A stretch of DNA of 64,000 nt, from NCBI GenBank assembly GCA_946406115.1, contig OX291551.1:9548001-9612000 (forward strand), written 5' to 3'. The notes under the pieces are model-generated. The model saw nothing but the letters and a program-made list of their open reading frames with translations. It had not been told where the DNA came from and did no database searches. Source of the stretch: Apoda limacodes. Its lineage: Eukaryota > Arthropoda > Insecta > Lepidoptera > Limacodidae. The translations under genes and the position numbers were made by a program. Of this stretch, positions 46,065 through 58,129 are shown piece by piece (position 1 is the stretch's first letter; every line of letters starts with the position of its first letter).

Positions 46065-47692
46065 TTGGTAGTAGGACTGCATATAGTCCAGCTACGTTTT
46101 TAGAACGCTTTTTATTTTTTCTACAATATATATATCATCTATATTATGTCTATACAGTTTTCTCATTCCAGATTTTATCGCGAATAGCTCACTCAAAACA
46201 TCAATAGCTCTTACCTCCGTAGCCTACTATAGCCATTTTCCATGAAAATAAACCCAATGACCGGTCGCACTTTGCTGTGGTGACTCTAACAACGACTGAT
46301 ATGCCTTATTAATTTGGTACAAACATTATAATTGCAAAAATGTTATGCTAAATGGCTTCGGACAAAACCCATACGCGTTCGGGTTTTTTTTCACAGTCTT
46401 GTGTGGGTTTTTTACAGTCTTGCCCAATCACAAGGAGGCTTTTATTTTTATTTTTAAGATTTACCTACTTGTATGTCAGTTTATTGACTTCTTTAATTTT
46501 TTGTTACAAAACACGATAATTAATTGAATGAGCTACAACTAAGTATAGGCATATAATGTAACTCAAACGACGACGTCGAACTTGACCGCTACTCAAAAAA
46601 CTGTTTTAGGGTTCCATTGTATAAAAAAGGAACCCTTATAGTTTTTTTTTTTATTGTAGTTCGAGACTTTGCTTCTAGAATCATGAAATTGGCAAGGTGT
46701 TATTAAAAAAGTGATAAAACGTAGGTTTTGATTTATTTGCAAGTGTCAAAGTCATTGGCTATATTTTTATTGGTAAGAATATACATAGACTAGAGTTCCC
46801 GCGGTCCCGCCGTAAAGGCGCGAGACGGAACACCATTGCTTTTAGTCGGTAATAGCATAGATATAAAATGTAGCGTAGCGAAAAAATCCTAGGTCTTCTA
46901 TCTTCGATGGTGTTGCTAAAATAATCTTTCCTCACTAACAACTCCTGATTTCTCTCCTTTTACTTTTACACAATTCACCGATTGTATTGTTAAGAAGAAC
47001 GTTCTCGCCATTACTTCCAATGCAGTTGGTAACGACGATATAAGCCGTAACATGATAATTTATAGAATTGATATTATCTGTCCTACAATCACAAAAATTC
47101 TGAATCATTATATTTCCTCTTGTACATTTTATATAGACCAGCTGAGTATAGTTTGTTTAATTTATTGTTTGTTGTATATTTGGTAATTTAAAAGTGCAAT
47201 TTATGGTAACTAAAAATTTACCATTTGATTTAATTGATCTCACCTGTCAGTCTAATTTGTAATAAAGCAAAAATTGGGAAATACCATCGGAGAAACTCGA
47301 AAAATACTGGTCGAGGGTTCTCGTGCCTCGAGAAATAAAAAAGATCGAGAAACCAGAAATCCTAATGATGTTGTTAGCACATGTATTCAGCCTCGGTGCT
47401 GGATAATGCTATAGGTTGTTGTTTCTTAAAATTCCATTCTATAAACCCTGAAACAAAAATATGTAGCCTGTGCAAGGTCATGGATCTTTAATATCATTTG
47501 TCTGCATCACAAAAACACCAGAACTGCTCGTGTAGGTATTAGATGCTACACAATAATAATAGTTGCTATATATGCTTAAAGAATTTTCCACATTTCTGTG
47601 ACCCAAAACCTACCTATAGCAAACAACCAATGACTTTTTGGTTTGGTATATCTTTTAGGACTTCATGTTGATTTTTAACCTTTTTAAATTTT
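46065..47692. other. Intergenic DNA
   Basis: 46605-46700 (GGGTTCCATTGTATAAAAAAGG) is the end of a repeat also present at 50.4 kb. The rest has no recognisable gene. Confidence 0.5.
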
Positions 47693-48196
47693 AGATTTGT
47701 TTCACAAGGTATCCAACCATACTGGCTGACATTTAGATTTGTTTCACAAGGTATCCAAGCATATTGGCTGACATTTAGATTTGTTTCACAAGGTATCCAA
47801 CCATCCTGGCTGGCATTTAGATTTGTTTCACAAGGTATCCAAGCATACTGGCTGACATTTAGATTTGTTTAACAAGGTATCCAACCATACTGGCTGACAT
47901 TTAGATTTATTTCACAAGGTATCCAACCATACTGGCTGACATTTAGATTTGTTTCACAAGGTATCCAACCATACTGGCTGACATTTAGATTTGTTTCACA
48001 AGGTATCCAACCATACTGGCTGACATTTAGATTTGTTTCACAAGGTATCCAACCATACTGGCTGAAATTTAGATTTGTTTCACAAGGTATCCAACCATAC
48101 TGGCTGACATTTAGATTTGTTTCACAAGGTATCCAAGCATACTGGCTGACATTTAGATTTGTTTCACAAGGTATCCAACCATACTGGCTGACATTT
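47693..48196. repeat. Minisatellite, exactly 12 x 42 bp
   Basis: Unit AGATTTGTTTCACAAGGTAT ... GGCTGACATTT, with scattered single-base variants (CCAACCA/CCAAGCA, TACTGG/TATTGG/TCCTGG). The period is 14 codons. On plus it reads RFVSQGIQPYWLTF per unit, with a stop only in unit 5. No ATG opens this frame. There are no spacers, so it is not CRISPR-like. Confidence 0.97.
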
Positions 48197-49606
48197 CTGC
48201 ATTTAAAAGCGAGTGAGCTTCATTTCTATTCTTTTTTAAAAATCGGCAATACGCGGATCATGAAAGAAAATCTGAAAATGTGAATTTATAGTTACATATG
48301 TCACGTAAAAAAGAAGTTTTTTTAGCATTACAAACTTGCGTTTGCAGTTGGAGCACTGACTGTATATATCGATGATCAAGTAAGCATTTTTCAACTACAG
48401 CTTGCACTTGTCCGGTTTTTTTTCTTAAGAAACAGCTGAGAAATTAATGTTAAAGCTCCGTTTATTTTTTGTGGTATGTCGTATCGTAGTACTCATTCTC
48501 ACAAACTTGCCCGATGGCGTCAAGTCATTGACTTGCAGGATGTTAAAGTCATATATGCAATTTTTTGAGGTGAAAACTTCTTTAGCGGCGCTGTGCACTT
48601 TTTTTGTGATGGGTAAAAACTGTTAAACTCGCGTCAGGTCACGTGCCCTGATCGAAAATTCGTAAGATGTCACTCGCGTTAGGACACGTGACCTTTATTT
48701 ACATTAGGTTAGTTTTTATTTTTAGTATATGGCGATTATGAGTAGTACAGGGAGGTTGGATGTGGGATTTTAATTCTATGACAGATTGAGCTGTCAAATA
48801 TACAACGTCAAAAAAGAAATTGACAAAAGTTATTATTTTTAATAAATACATATGGATAAGAAGTGATGGGAAGTAAATAGCGAGTATGTTTTCACTTCTG
48901 CCGGCACTCCCGGAGTGCAACCCGTTTTTTTTTTTTTTGCTGTATTGTATCAGTGGTGAAGTAAGATCTTTATTTTTACTTGTTGATATTCTCAAATAAA
49001 TAGTATTAGAGTAAAATGTTAGAGATTTCGTGGCTATAGCAATTCTTTTTTATTCATATTCGCGACAAAGGTATTGACGCATACATCCAAAGACCGCCAA
49101 GGATGTCGTTTTATGTTCTATTTTCAAAAGTCAATTCAAACAAAAAACTAATGTTTGCTTTTTATATTTTTTTAAACAGATTATTCGTAAATAGCTTTTT
49201 GCCACGGCCCACGCTCGATACTGTTATTGGCGAATTTCTAAGGAAAGTCTTACTTAGTCCAGGTGAAAGTCGGTTACTAGATATCGTTATTCCTGCGGGC
49301 ACTTTGCCGGGATAAAGAAGAGCTTGTCCTTGTTCATGTCCTTTTCTCCATCCCCTTAACGATGTCTGTACCAAATATTTACTTGATGAGTTGCTCTGTA
49401 GCAACTTTAAGAAGTAATTAACGAACGAACGGACTTTAACAAATATTTTATCAGTTAAGATTAGTATAGGATTGAAAACAAAGTACCCACTTGAAAATAA
49501 AACATTTTCCACCCAGATACTTGCCCTCATATTTAATGTACTATAAATTTACAAGAACCAAACCAATATTTGCCATTTTCGTAACGAAATGCTATTTTTA
49601 CTTTTT
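48197..49606. other. Intergenic DNA
   Basis: No supported gene. 49190-49330 is a GC-richer patch (GCCACGGCCCACGCTCG) that may be a decayed element. Confidence 0.45.
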
Positions 49607-49935
49607 ATTTATACCACTAAGGTGGCAAACAAGCTAACGGTCCAACAGTAAGCGGTTACAGCAGCCTATAGTCGCTTGCAACACTGGAGGCGTCACTCGC
49701 GTGTTGTCGACCTCTGATAACATCTTTCTTGAAGAACTCCTTATTGTAGCCCTTTAAGAAAACCTTGCCAGGGAGCTCATTCTACACCCTAAGCGTTCGC
49801 GGGAAGTAGTTTTTTTTAACGGCACTGTACGTGACCATTTAGGTTTTAAGGTGTAAGGATGAATTCCCTGCCGTTGGCGAGCGTTGCTATGGTAGAAAGT
49901 AGCCGTGGGCATCGTTTCGAACAATTCCTGAAAAC
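49607..49935 (-). mobile_element. Jockey-like LINE 3' end
   Basis: Read on plus: ATACCACTAAGGTGGCAAAC, then the 3' UTR and the C-terminal coding end (GGAGCTCATTCTACACC; GATGAATTCCCTGCCG), in reverse orientation. Confidence 0.75.
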
Positions 49936-50099
49936 ACTTTCTTACTTCTTCAAGTCCATTAAATACGTTGGTCGACTTTTGTCGTTAACTTGTAAAACCT
50001 ACTTATATGTAATTGTTTTACTTTTTATTTTGTTATACATACTACTGCCTAATTTTTTTTCATATATCCACACACAGCCACTTAGCTTAACTTGATTCT

Positions 50100-50445
50100 G
50101 ACAAAATCTACCATGTTAAAGCTTAATATCTCGCAAACGGATCCCTTGATCGAAGCATGGCTCTTTCACCCCATATTTTTGAACGAACTATCCAACAACA
50201 CCCCAAAAATGGTATAGACGAGAAAAGGAAATTTATTCCCACTTTATATACGTACCACACTATTTTTTTATGATTTTATTTTTTCACTATCTTGACGTGA
50301 TTTATGGTATACCCATGCTAAATTACAGATATATAATTAGTAGTAACGGTCTCTTAGCTTAGCCAGAGACAGACATACAGGCAGACGGACGGACATGGCG
50401 AAACTATAAGGGTTTCTTATTGACTACGACACCCTAAAAACCTGT
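50100..50445. repeat. Dispersed repeat ending in GACGGACGGACATGGCG
   Basis: Contains ATATCTCGCAAACGGATCCC, GGTATACCCATGCTAAATT and AAACTATAAGGGTTTCTTAT; an interspersed lepidopteran non-coding element. Confidence 0.6.
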
Positions 50446-50585
50446 GAACATTCCATAACAGGTCTAATAAAATGCTTCTTGAAAGTTGACTCACAAGCTT
50501 TATTTTAACTGGAATTGACGGGGAAAAACTTATAAAACCGGTAGGAGGAGGAAGTTCCTCGGAAACCGCACAGTATGTGACCATC

Positions 50586-51600
50586 CAGTGGCGGATTAAG
50601 TATTTTGCCGCCCTAGGCCCTGTCTGATTAGCCGCCCTTTTTAAAAGATAAAATTTTATTTTTTTGAATCCATTTATATTTAGATATAATATTTATTCAG
50701 TCATTTTTCTTAAAATATAATGTATAACATAATCTTTAAATATCTTCTTTCTTTCTTTCGTCTGAGCAAAATCATCAACTATGTCGTTGTAATCAATTTC
50801 TCGAACAAGTTGAGCTTCAATTGACAGTAGTGCTAAAGCATTGAGTCTCTCTTGGCCCATACTTGCGCGTAAATACGTTTTTACTCTTTTCAAGGTGGAA
50901 AAAGATCTTTCTCCTGAACAGTTCGTAGCCGGAATACTCAAAAAAATACGTAGAGCAATGTCTACATTTGGATAAACATCTTGAAGATTTTGAGAATGCA
51001 AAAAATTGTATATTCCTTGCGCGGAACGAATATCTTTCGTGTTCATTACAGAATCTTTGAGTTGACAGTGCAAATGAATACATTCATTCACGAAAGTCTT
51101 CTCCAAATCATCAGGATACTTGGTAACTAATTCATCTGCGCAAATTTTTAATTTATTGGTATCTATTTCATATAAATTGTCAAAAAAATTAAATTTTTCG
51201 TAGAGATTATGATAAGCACTTTTACGTCCTGTCAATTGTACACTTAGGGTATCTAAAATTGGATAGTAAACGTTGGTTCGAAAATTTTCTTCTCCAGATA
51301 AAGCTGTTCTTTCATTTTCCCGTGACTCGTCAGCCTGAAGTTTTTGGGTTTTTTTACGACGGCTGTCATAGTGGTAATAATTTTGAACTCCAGATAGTTC
51401 TTTGGCTTTTTTTTCATAGTCAAAAAATTGTTTATCTCTCATATCTTGTAGAAATAATGCCAAAGAACTATATATTTTTATCACAGATGATAAATCAGCT
51501 TGAGAATCCTGAAGCTTCTTACTCGCAGCATTAAATCGATCCAAAATTGCATTCCAAACAATGACTAGAATTGCTTATTAAATATATAAGTTATATATAT
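50586..51600 (-). mobile_element. hAT element, 5'-truncated, with open transposase frame
   Basis: The right side (50586 on) starts CAGTGGCGGATTAAG, a hAT-type terminal sequence, followed by an inner GCCGCCCTAGGCC. The minus strand carries an uninterrupted frame 51544-50693 (283 codons). Toward the C-terminus it has the hAT dimerization motif (IFLSIPATNCSGERSFSTLK). It resembles ZMYM-type hAT transposases. The N-terminal zinc finger and part of the catalytic region are missing; the frame is closed by a stop just upstream, and TTG stands where the open frame begins. Confidence 0.85.
50693..51544 (-). CDS. hAT-family transposase fragment, 283 codons
   Basis: Open frame without ATG at its start. 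N-terminal half: coiled, charged, with YHYDSRRKKTQKLQADES. C-terminal half: YPNVDIALRIFLSIPATNCS, then GERSFSTLKRVKTYLR, ALLSIEAQLV, typical of the dimerization region. The lack of stops over 850 bp suggests a relatively young copy or selection. No promoter or intron structure is visible, so it is probably a transposon remnant. Confidence 0.75.
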   Translation of the reverse strand: MDRFNAASKKLQDSQADLSSVIKIYSSLALFLQDMRDKQFFDYEKKAKELSGVQNYYHYDSRRKKTQKLQADESRENERTALSGEENFRTNVYYPILDTLSVQLTGRKSAYHNLYEKFNFFDNLYEIDTNKLKICADELVTKYPDDLEKTFVNECIHLHCQLKDSVMNTKDIRSAQGIYNFLHSQNLQDVYPNVDIALRIFLSIPATNCSGERSFSTLKRVKTYLRASMGQERLNALALLSIEAQLVREIDYNDIVDDFAQTKERKKIFKDYVIHYILRKMTE

Positions 51601-51705
51601 AACTTATTATAACTTCTAAGTTGTGAGGATGAATTCCCTGCCGATGGCCAGCGTTGCGATGGTAGAAAGTAGCCGTAGGCATCATTTCGATCTCAGAACA
51701 CATCC

Positions 51706-51862
51706 CATTATACAAACTCAAACTCAAACTTTCTTTTTTGAATTTCTTTTTTTAATTATAAAGTTTATAAGCTTTACCATTGGTTCGTAATGATTTTCTA
51801 CCGAGAGGAACCGGCAAGAAACTCAGCAGTTATTGTTTTACATTTATACAACTTCATATTAA
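51706..51862. mobile_element. SINE-like insertion in the LINE
   Basis: CTGAGTTTCTTGCCGGTTCC as read on minus, with a GAGTTTGAGTTTG tail. It separates the LINE words CGCTTG and TATAATGGGATGTG that are adjacent in an intact copy. A relative lies at about 60040-60180. Confidence 0.65.
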
Positions 51863-53189
51863 CACAAGCGGTGAAACACACACAGGGAGGCAAAATCTTA
51901 AGGGTTCGATACGGCTTGTGAGTTTAGGATCGTCGACGATTCTGACGGCTCATCGTTGAACCAAGTCAAAAAGGCCAAGTTGGTATCCAAAGATGGAAGC
52001 AGTGATCCATATGGGGCCGGACTTGCGATTTGCAAAGCAGCAATTTGCAGGATTGTGGGACCTCAGTGAATGAGGTTTACTTACCAGTGAACGTGCACAC
52101 TTGTGTCTTCGTAGGATTTAATCGGACCAAGATTTTCTGTCCCCAATCATAGACTTTGGATAGAGTGGTCTTGATTTGAGACACGAGTTTACGCGCTTTT
52201 CCTCCACAATGAAACGAGGGATGTTTGCACGGTCCGTGTTATAATAAATAAGCCTCTCCAGTAATGTCGTCTGCATAGCAATGTACGTTGTAGATGTCCA
52301 ACATGTCATTGATATGCAGTAGAAACAGCGTAGGAGGGAGCACAGACCTTGCAGGACACAAGCATTAATGGTAGCTATCAGAGCCACTATACCATCAACT
52401 ACGGCACGTATGCATCTGCCGGGCAAAAAGCTAGCCATCCATTTGCAAAAACCCTCTGGCACTCCGTAAAATATCAACTTCGATTGAAGACCCCGGTGCC
52501 AGACCCGATCAAACGCCTTCGCTATGTCCAGGCTACATGCCAATGCCTTCCCCTGACTCTCACTGGCTAGTGCCCATCGGTATGTGAGATACAATAGTAG
52601 TATACGAAACGAAATGATTCGGAATGCAAAGGAAAGAGATTTAGTTTTTTTCTGGACGTCAACCATTTGAGATAAATAAAAGATTCGTAAGAAAAAGTAA
52701 CAACTAGAAAGGTGAATGCTGAGTGAAACAATATAAGGAAGCACGGACTTTGTAGGCCTGTCGGCCACGGACTGGATTTACCCAGGTTAAATTTTATTAT
52801 GACTAACAGTCTTGTTTGAACTGCATATCCTAAAGTGATTTATCAGGTATTCGGGTTTAACCCACAAACCGAATTATAGTACAAATATACTTTCTGCGTA
52901 GCGAAGATGTACGCATACTGATTTTACTACAATAAAGCTGTTGTCCACGCGCTGGATAAACTTTAGATAGCAGAATAGCAGAACTGTGTCTATGCTTGTC
53001 GTTGCTGTGAATTAGTTATGTAGCTTTTATTTCGAAATTATACTGTAGATACAATAAATGTCTTTAAAAGTTTAAACTCTGATTTTATATCATATAAAAA
53101 AACAATAAAAAAATCAAATGCAGGTACTCTTTTAGTAAATTATTTATATTCTAGATAGCAAGTTATAGTTCATTTAAATACTGCAGGCA

Positions 53190-53455
53190 CTTTTGAATTT
53201 TTCGGGATACAAACTATCGTATGTCCCCGGGACTCAAACTATCCTCATACCAAATTTTATCTTAATCGTTTTAGCGGTTTTAGAATGAAGAGGTAACAGA
53301 CAGATAGACAGACAGAGAGACAGGCAGAGTTGCTTTCGCTTGTAAATCTTAGTATGATCTAAATCGGTTCAGCGGTTTATGCGTTAGGAGGTAATAGACA
53401 GACAGGCAGACAGAGTTACTTTCGCATTTATATTATTAATATGGATTTCGCGCGC
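53190..53455. repeat. Lep1-like repeats in tandem
   Basis: GGGACTCAAACTATCCTC, GAGGTAACAGACAGATAGAC and AGAGTTACTTTCGCATTTAT, the last blocks partly twice. Confidence 0.7.
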
Positions 53456-54774
53456 CTACATTTTTGCAGTATGTGCGTTTTATCAATGTTGTTGCATAAG
53501 ATCAAATATTCGGCCAGGTCGCCGCTGGATCAATGAATCGGCGAGTCGCACGCAGTGTTGCAAACTGACGCAAAGATTACAATGTGAGCGTAAATATGAG
53601 CCGGGTGACTGACCGCCAATATTTGTATCGGACGCTTTTCACCGGATCGACTAAAAGGGCACTTAGTGCGCGAGTCCAACTCGCATTTTACTTTTTTAAG
53701 GTATAGATGAAATCAAAAAACATTGCAAAAGAAGATCTTGTCTTAGCAGTCTCATTACTGTGGTTAAAGCGGGTATACAAAATTAGTATTAGTATAGTTA
53801 CGTTGGCACCCTAATAATCATTGTGATCATAATCGTAATAAGGTTTAGCAGTTTTGCAAAAAAATGCCTTAAATATTTTTTTGATAATATTGTAATTAAA
53901 CTTGAAGTTTTTGTGCTTAAACTAATCGTGTTCAATAAAATAGTTAAGTAGTAAAACTTATGTACTCGAACTGTCATGGATTCAATTTCCGTGATATTAA
54001 CAAATTAGGTTATACATCTTCAGTTTACTTAGTAATCAGTGAACTGATTTAGAGATTAAAAACAAACGTTAAGGTTTGAAAATAAGGAAACATTGTTGTG
54101 CTCATTTAAAACGTAGCACTTGGCTCGTCTTTCGCTATGTGAAAACTATGTAATTTTTTATATTCTGTTCTTGAAGTTGAATGACATCTACTAAGTTATA
54201 TAAAACTTACGATATAATTAATCAGGTAATACCAAGTAACAATAAAGTTCTCTTTTACAGGTATTTTCATCTAGAAAATGATCATCATAGTTCAGTAGCC
54301 GTTAGCATGCTTTAGGCTTCTAAAACAGCTAGTAGCATTCTAGGTTATTAATTTTTGCTTGTGCTACAATTTTTCCTTGTGCTACACGTCGTTGAACAGG
54401 TTGTCAGCTGAGCATGTGCTGCAGCGCTGTTATTCGCTAACACCTTCTAGTGACTCACGACAAGAACAAATTTTATTAGTTATTCTTATGGTCGGTTTTT
54501 ATTGATTTTTATTATCAAGCATCCTGTAACAGTCCTTTGCCAAGCCTTTCCTAAAAGACGCTCGGTCTTCATTCTTTCTCATCCATCCACTTCCAGCTAC
54601 GTTCTTCAGGTCATCTGTGAACCTCAGCCAGCCACAACCAGCTAGTGACCCATTATTTATACTATTATTTTTCTCTACTGCAGTGTAATAGTGGCAGAAC
54701 TAAACATAAGTGCTTGAACGAAGGGCGTTGTAGGTACATACCTATTACGTAGCTATATTTAATTATAGGGTGGG
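53456..54774. other. Intergenic DNA
   Basis: 53655-53690 is a scrap of the GTGCGCGAGTCC repeat end. Otherwise nothing recognised. Confidence 0.5.
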
Positions 54775-55250
54775 CAACATTTGGTAAGCTTCGTCAAGTC
54801 TTCATGACGCATATACTGTAGAGTCTGAAGACGAAAGTCTTTGACCAGTGCGTCTTACGTGTCATGACTTGCGCTTCTGAAACGTGGACACTTACAGCGG
54901 GGTTGATACACAAGTTCAAAGTCGCACAGCGCACGATGGAGCAAGCTATGTTCGGAGTACGTCTGAGGAATAACATCCGAAATAAAGACATCCTTTGGAG
55001 AGCAAGCTGAAGTGGCAGTGGGCACGTCTGGCGGAGGACCGATGGCTGATGGAGTAGAAGTGTTTTATAGTGGAGATCGCGTACGAAAAGGCGAAGCGTG
55101 GATCGCCCTCCAGTCCGGTGGACCGATGACCTTAAAAGGGTGGCCGGTGGGGGCTGAAAGCGGAAGGCCCTACCCTTGAAAGATCTAGGGAAATAGTGCG
55201 CCATAGAGGATGCTTATTTCAAGCAGTGGACCAATAATATAAGCTGATAT
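54775..55250 (+). mobile_element. RTE-type LINE C-terminal end
   Basis: Plus-strand reading: KVFDQCVLRVMTCASETWTL, LIHKFKVAQRTMEQAMFGV, LRNNIRNKDILWR, KRRSVDRPPVRWTDDLKRV and AYFKQWTNN. These are the usual C-terminal words of RTE LINEs. A few stops; 5' truncated. Confidence 0.85.
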
Positions 55251-56170
55251 GCAGCATGAAGTCGTTAATGATACCGAAAAAAAAAATTCTATTTATTTCA
55301 ATTAAACCTGCCAGTAAATAAGCCAGTCCTACACGGACATGCCTAAATAATAAAGCAAATTACCTGACATAAGAATACAAAAAAACTGCAGTTTTTAAAA
55401 AAGGTAATTTAACAATTTTTTTAGGCAAAATATTACTTATTGGACTACAATCCCTTGTGAAATTGATACAACCTAAAAATGTGTTTTTGTTCATACGTAA
55501 AATTCCCTAACCCTACAATAAATACAATAAAGAAAAGTTATTTTGTTATGGATAAAATAAAAAAAGGAATTCCAATATTGCGCCCTAAATCAAGATTTAT
55601 CAAAATGGAACCATATATGCCAAAAAAACTATATTTGCTAAAATTTTATGCCAAATAGCTTCAGACGGAACCCGTTACGTGTTTGGGTTGCTTTAACAGG
55701 TTGTGTTTGGTTTTTATTTGCTTGCCTCTGCCCGGTTACAAGTAGACTTATTTCAACGTTTGAGATATACTCACCTGTGTCGATTTTTTTCATTTTTTTT
55801 ACAAAACATGTATTTAAATCAGTAAGAAGGTCATTGTATGAGTGTGTAAGAATGTGTATGTAATTGATTTAAGTCAAACGAATTTAAACTTGAGTCGCTG
55901 TACAAATATATTTCTTAGGATTTCGTCATTAATAATCAACCGTAATACTTCGCTATATCTGGCCGGCCATCTATATTTTACAATTATTTTATTAAGAAAA
56001 TATGTATTGAGCCTACAGATAGAACCAATATTTTGTACATTTATATTTTAGAAAAAATATAAATAAGAGAGAGAGTGAAAGAGAATACCTATCTAGTTTT
56101 TAACATACAGTTCATAAAAAAATCTGTTTTTAAAATATTCGGTTTCCAAGTTGCCAGTTTTTGGTTTTTG
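55251..56170. other. AT-rich intergenic DNA
   Basis: Small open frames only; nothing recognised. A GAGAGAGAGTGAAAGAGAA tract near 56065. Confidence 0.5.
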
Positions 56171-56174
56171 TTCC

Positions 56175-56300
56175 TGTTCTGGATCCTTATTCGGAGCAGT
56201 CTCGAACTATTCGACTCTGAAATTCGAGAGAGAAATGAATGGAAGTACATTCACGGGTTTCGAGAGGTAAGTCAGACTTCCATACATTTTTGTCTCGAAT
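56175..56300 (-). repeat. Foldback repeat FB, copy 2 (reverse)
   Basis: CGGAGCAGTCTCGAACTATTC and GACTCTGAAATTCGAGAGAG are the reverse complement of copy 3 at 56480-56650 and of the window start. Confidence 0.75.
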
Positions 56301-56381
56301 CCCAAAATTCGAATAGCTCTAGAAAGTTCTCAATAATCAAGGACATTATTGAGAACTTTCAAGAGCTATTCGAATTTTGGG
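56301..56381. repeat. Hairpin, 37-bp arms, 7-nt loop
   Basis: Arms 56301-56337 and 56345-56381 (CCCAAAATTCGAATAGCTCT...) are reverse complements with one mismatch; the loop is CAAGGAC. It directly adjoins the FB copy. Confidence 0.95.
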
Positions 56382-56479
56382 TTCCTGAATGCATTGTCCT
56401 TGTATATTGACTGAATGCATTGTCCTTGCACATAAACTGAAATTAAGTAATCTTTGCTTTAAAATATAAGAGAGCGCTT

Positions 56480-56650
56480 ATTGCAAACGACTCTTGAATA
56501 CGCGGACTGACTCTGGAATTTGAGAGAAAATAGTATACAAGTACTTACCTCTCGAGACCTGTAAAAGTACTGGCATACTTGTTTTTCTTGAATTCCAGAG
56601 TCTCGCGTACTCGAGACTGTTCCTTATAAGTGTCCAGAACAAACCAATGT
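56480..56650 (+). repeat. Foldback repeat FB, copy 3
   Basis: CTCTTGAATACGCGGACTGAC ... AATTCCAGAGTCTCGCGTACT; internally self-complementary, as in the other two copies. Confidence 0.75.
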
Positions 56651-57235
56651 TAAATACTTTTCGAGATACAGCCAACCATGACTCAAACAAGAATTATAGT
56701 AACGGCTACGGAATCCGACTTGTTCTTGACCGGTTTAAAGCTTATTTACCATCGCTTTGTCATGTAACTAGTTAAACATGTTTTTTGTCAGGTTTAATGT
56801 TGTGGATGCAAAGTTCAGTTATGACACATACAGTCTGCACATATTAAAATCTACATAAATTAAAAAGGCAAGAATTCCTAAAAATGGTTATTAAGTTTAG
56901 TAAGTTACGTAAATGTCAGTATCAAATTTGTTGTGTGCGAGTCCGACTGGCACTTGACCGATTTTTTATAAATATTTCACCTATTTATTTAAAGCGTTAA
57001 AACATATGATAATATAATATAACTATACTTAAAATATTTTTATTCAAAACAAAAATTAGGTCCGGCTGGACATAATAAATTTTCATTTTTATATGTAGAT
57101 CTGAAGCATCGCTTTCTACTTCAAAACTATTCATTTTAGAGAAAACATACGGAAATGCAAAATTTAAAAAAAAAGAAATTCCAATCGAATCAAAAAAAAT
57201 CAAAGCTTTGCATTTTATAGTTTTAATAACTTTTT

Positions 57236-57535
57236 TTTTTTTTATACCACTAAGGTGGCAAACAAGCTTACGGCCCGCCTGATGGTAAGCGGTCACCGTA
57301 GCCTATGGACGCTTGCAACACCAGGGGTATCACTTGCGCGTTGCCGACCCTTCAGAAATCTAATAACTTCTTTCTTGAAGAACTCCATACTGTAGTCCTT
57401 GCAGAAAACCTTGGCAGGGAGCTCATTCCACAACTTAAGCGTTCGCGGGAGGAAGTTTCTCTGAAACCGTACTGTACGCGACCATTTAGGTTCTAAAGTG
57501 TGAGAATGAATTCCCTGCCGATGGCGAGCGTATAT
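57236..57535 (-). mobile_element. Jockey-like LINE 3' end, best-preserved copy
   Basis: On minus it encodes the C-terminal end (TLEPKWSRTVRF, WNELPAKVFCKD, FFKKEVI) and the 3' UTR ending GCCACCTTAGTGGTATAAA. It begins abruptly (5' truncation), as LINE insertions usually do. Confidence 0.8.
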
Positions 57536-58129
57536 TATCCATATTAGCTAAAGTACTTGTGGTACTTTCTTTTCTAAAATACATAGTTTTTGTGTAAACG
57601 CTATCTCGGCTATAACTGCAAGTTTCTATTATTACGATAATTTTAGAAATCATTTTCACAACTTAGGGCTATGTGGTTGATGTGAACCATTGCAATATTT
57701 ATGAGTTTATTTACTGACTTGTTTAGTTGGTTCACATCCACTTGAACTACATTTAATAATATCTGAAGCATCAATTCTATGTCCATTATTCGTCCATCTA
57801 CTCATATCAGGTAATCAGGTACAGAAGGTAAAACAAATCCTGTGGGACCTTTCGAGAAATAAAACAATATAAGTCATTTCAGGCCCATAAACTATCTACG
57901 AAAAAATCGATCTGTGATTCCGTTGTTGATTTTAAGAAGGTCACACGAACAAACTGACTTTTCCATTTATGCATAAGTTAATTTTGGTTTGAGAATGTCG
58001 CAACGGGCTACATTATAGATACAGCTAGATGCAAAACAATCTGCACTTAAATATTTGCAACTAATTTGAATCTGATTTGAATATAAATGTTTTAATCGTC
58101 CTACTTACATAAACCATTGTGTGTTTCTA

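Larger units (their letters stand above)
50540..52770 (-). mobile_element. Jockey-like LINE copy carrying nested insertions
   Basis: From the 5' side (52770): RT core with LACSLDIAKAFDRVWHRGLQ, GVPEGFCKWMASFLPGR and VVDGIVALIATINACVLQG (52570-52340); then C-terminal coding (51890-52050); then, after a ~155-bp insertion, CCATCGCAACGCTGGCC (51615-51700); then, after the hAT insertion, GGTTTCCGAGGAACTTCC (50540-50584). All pieces are in the same order and orientation as one LINE. Confidence 0.8.

Noticed and set aside
47693..48196. Regular repeats suggesting a CRISPR-like array
   Set aside because: Units are contiguous with no unique spacers, and the sequence is eukaryotic; it is a minisatellite.
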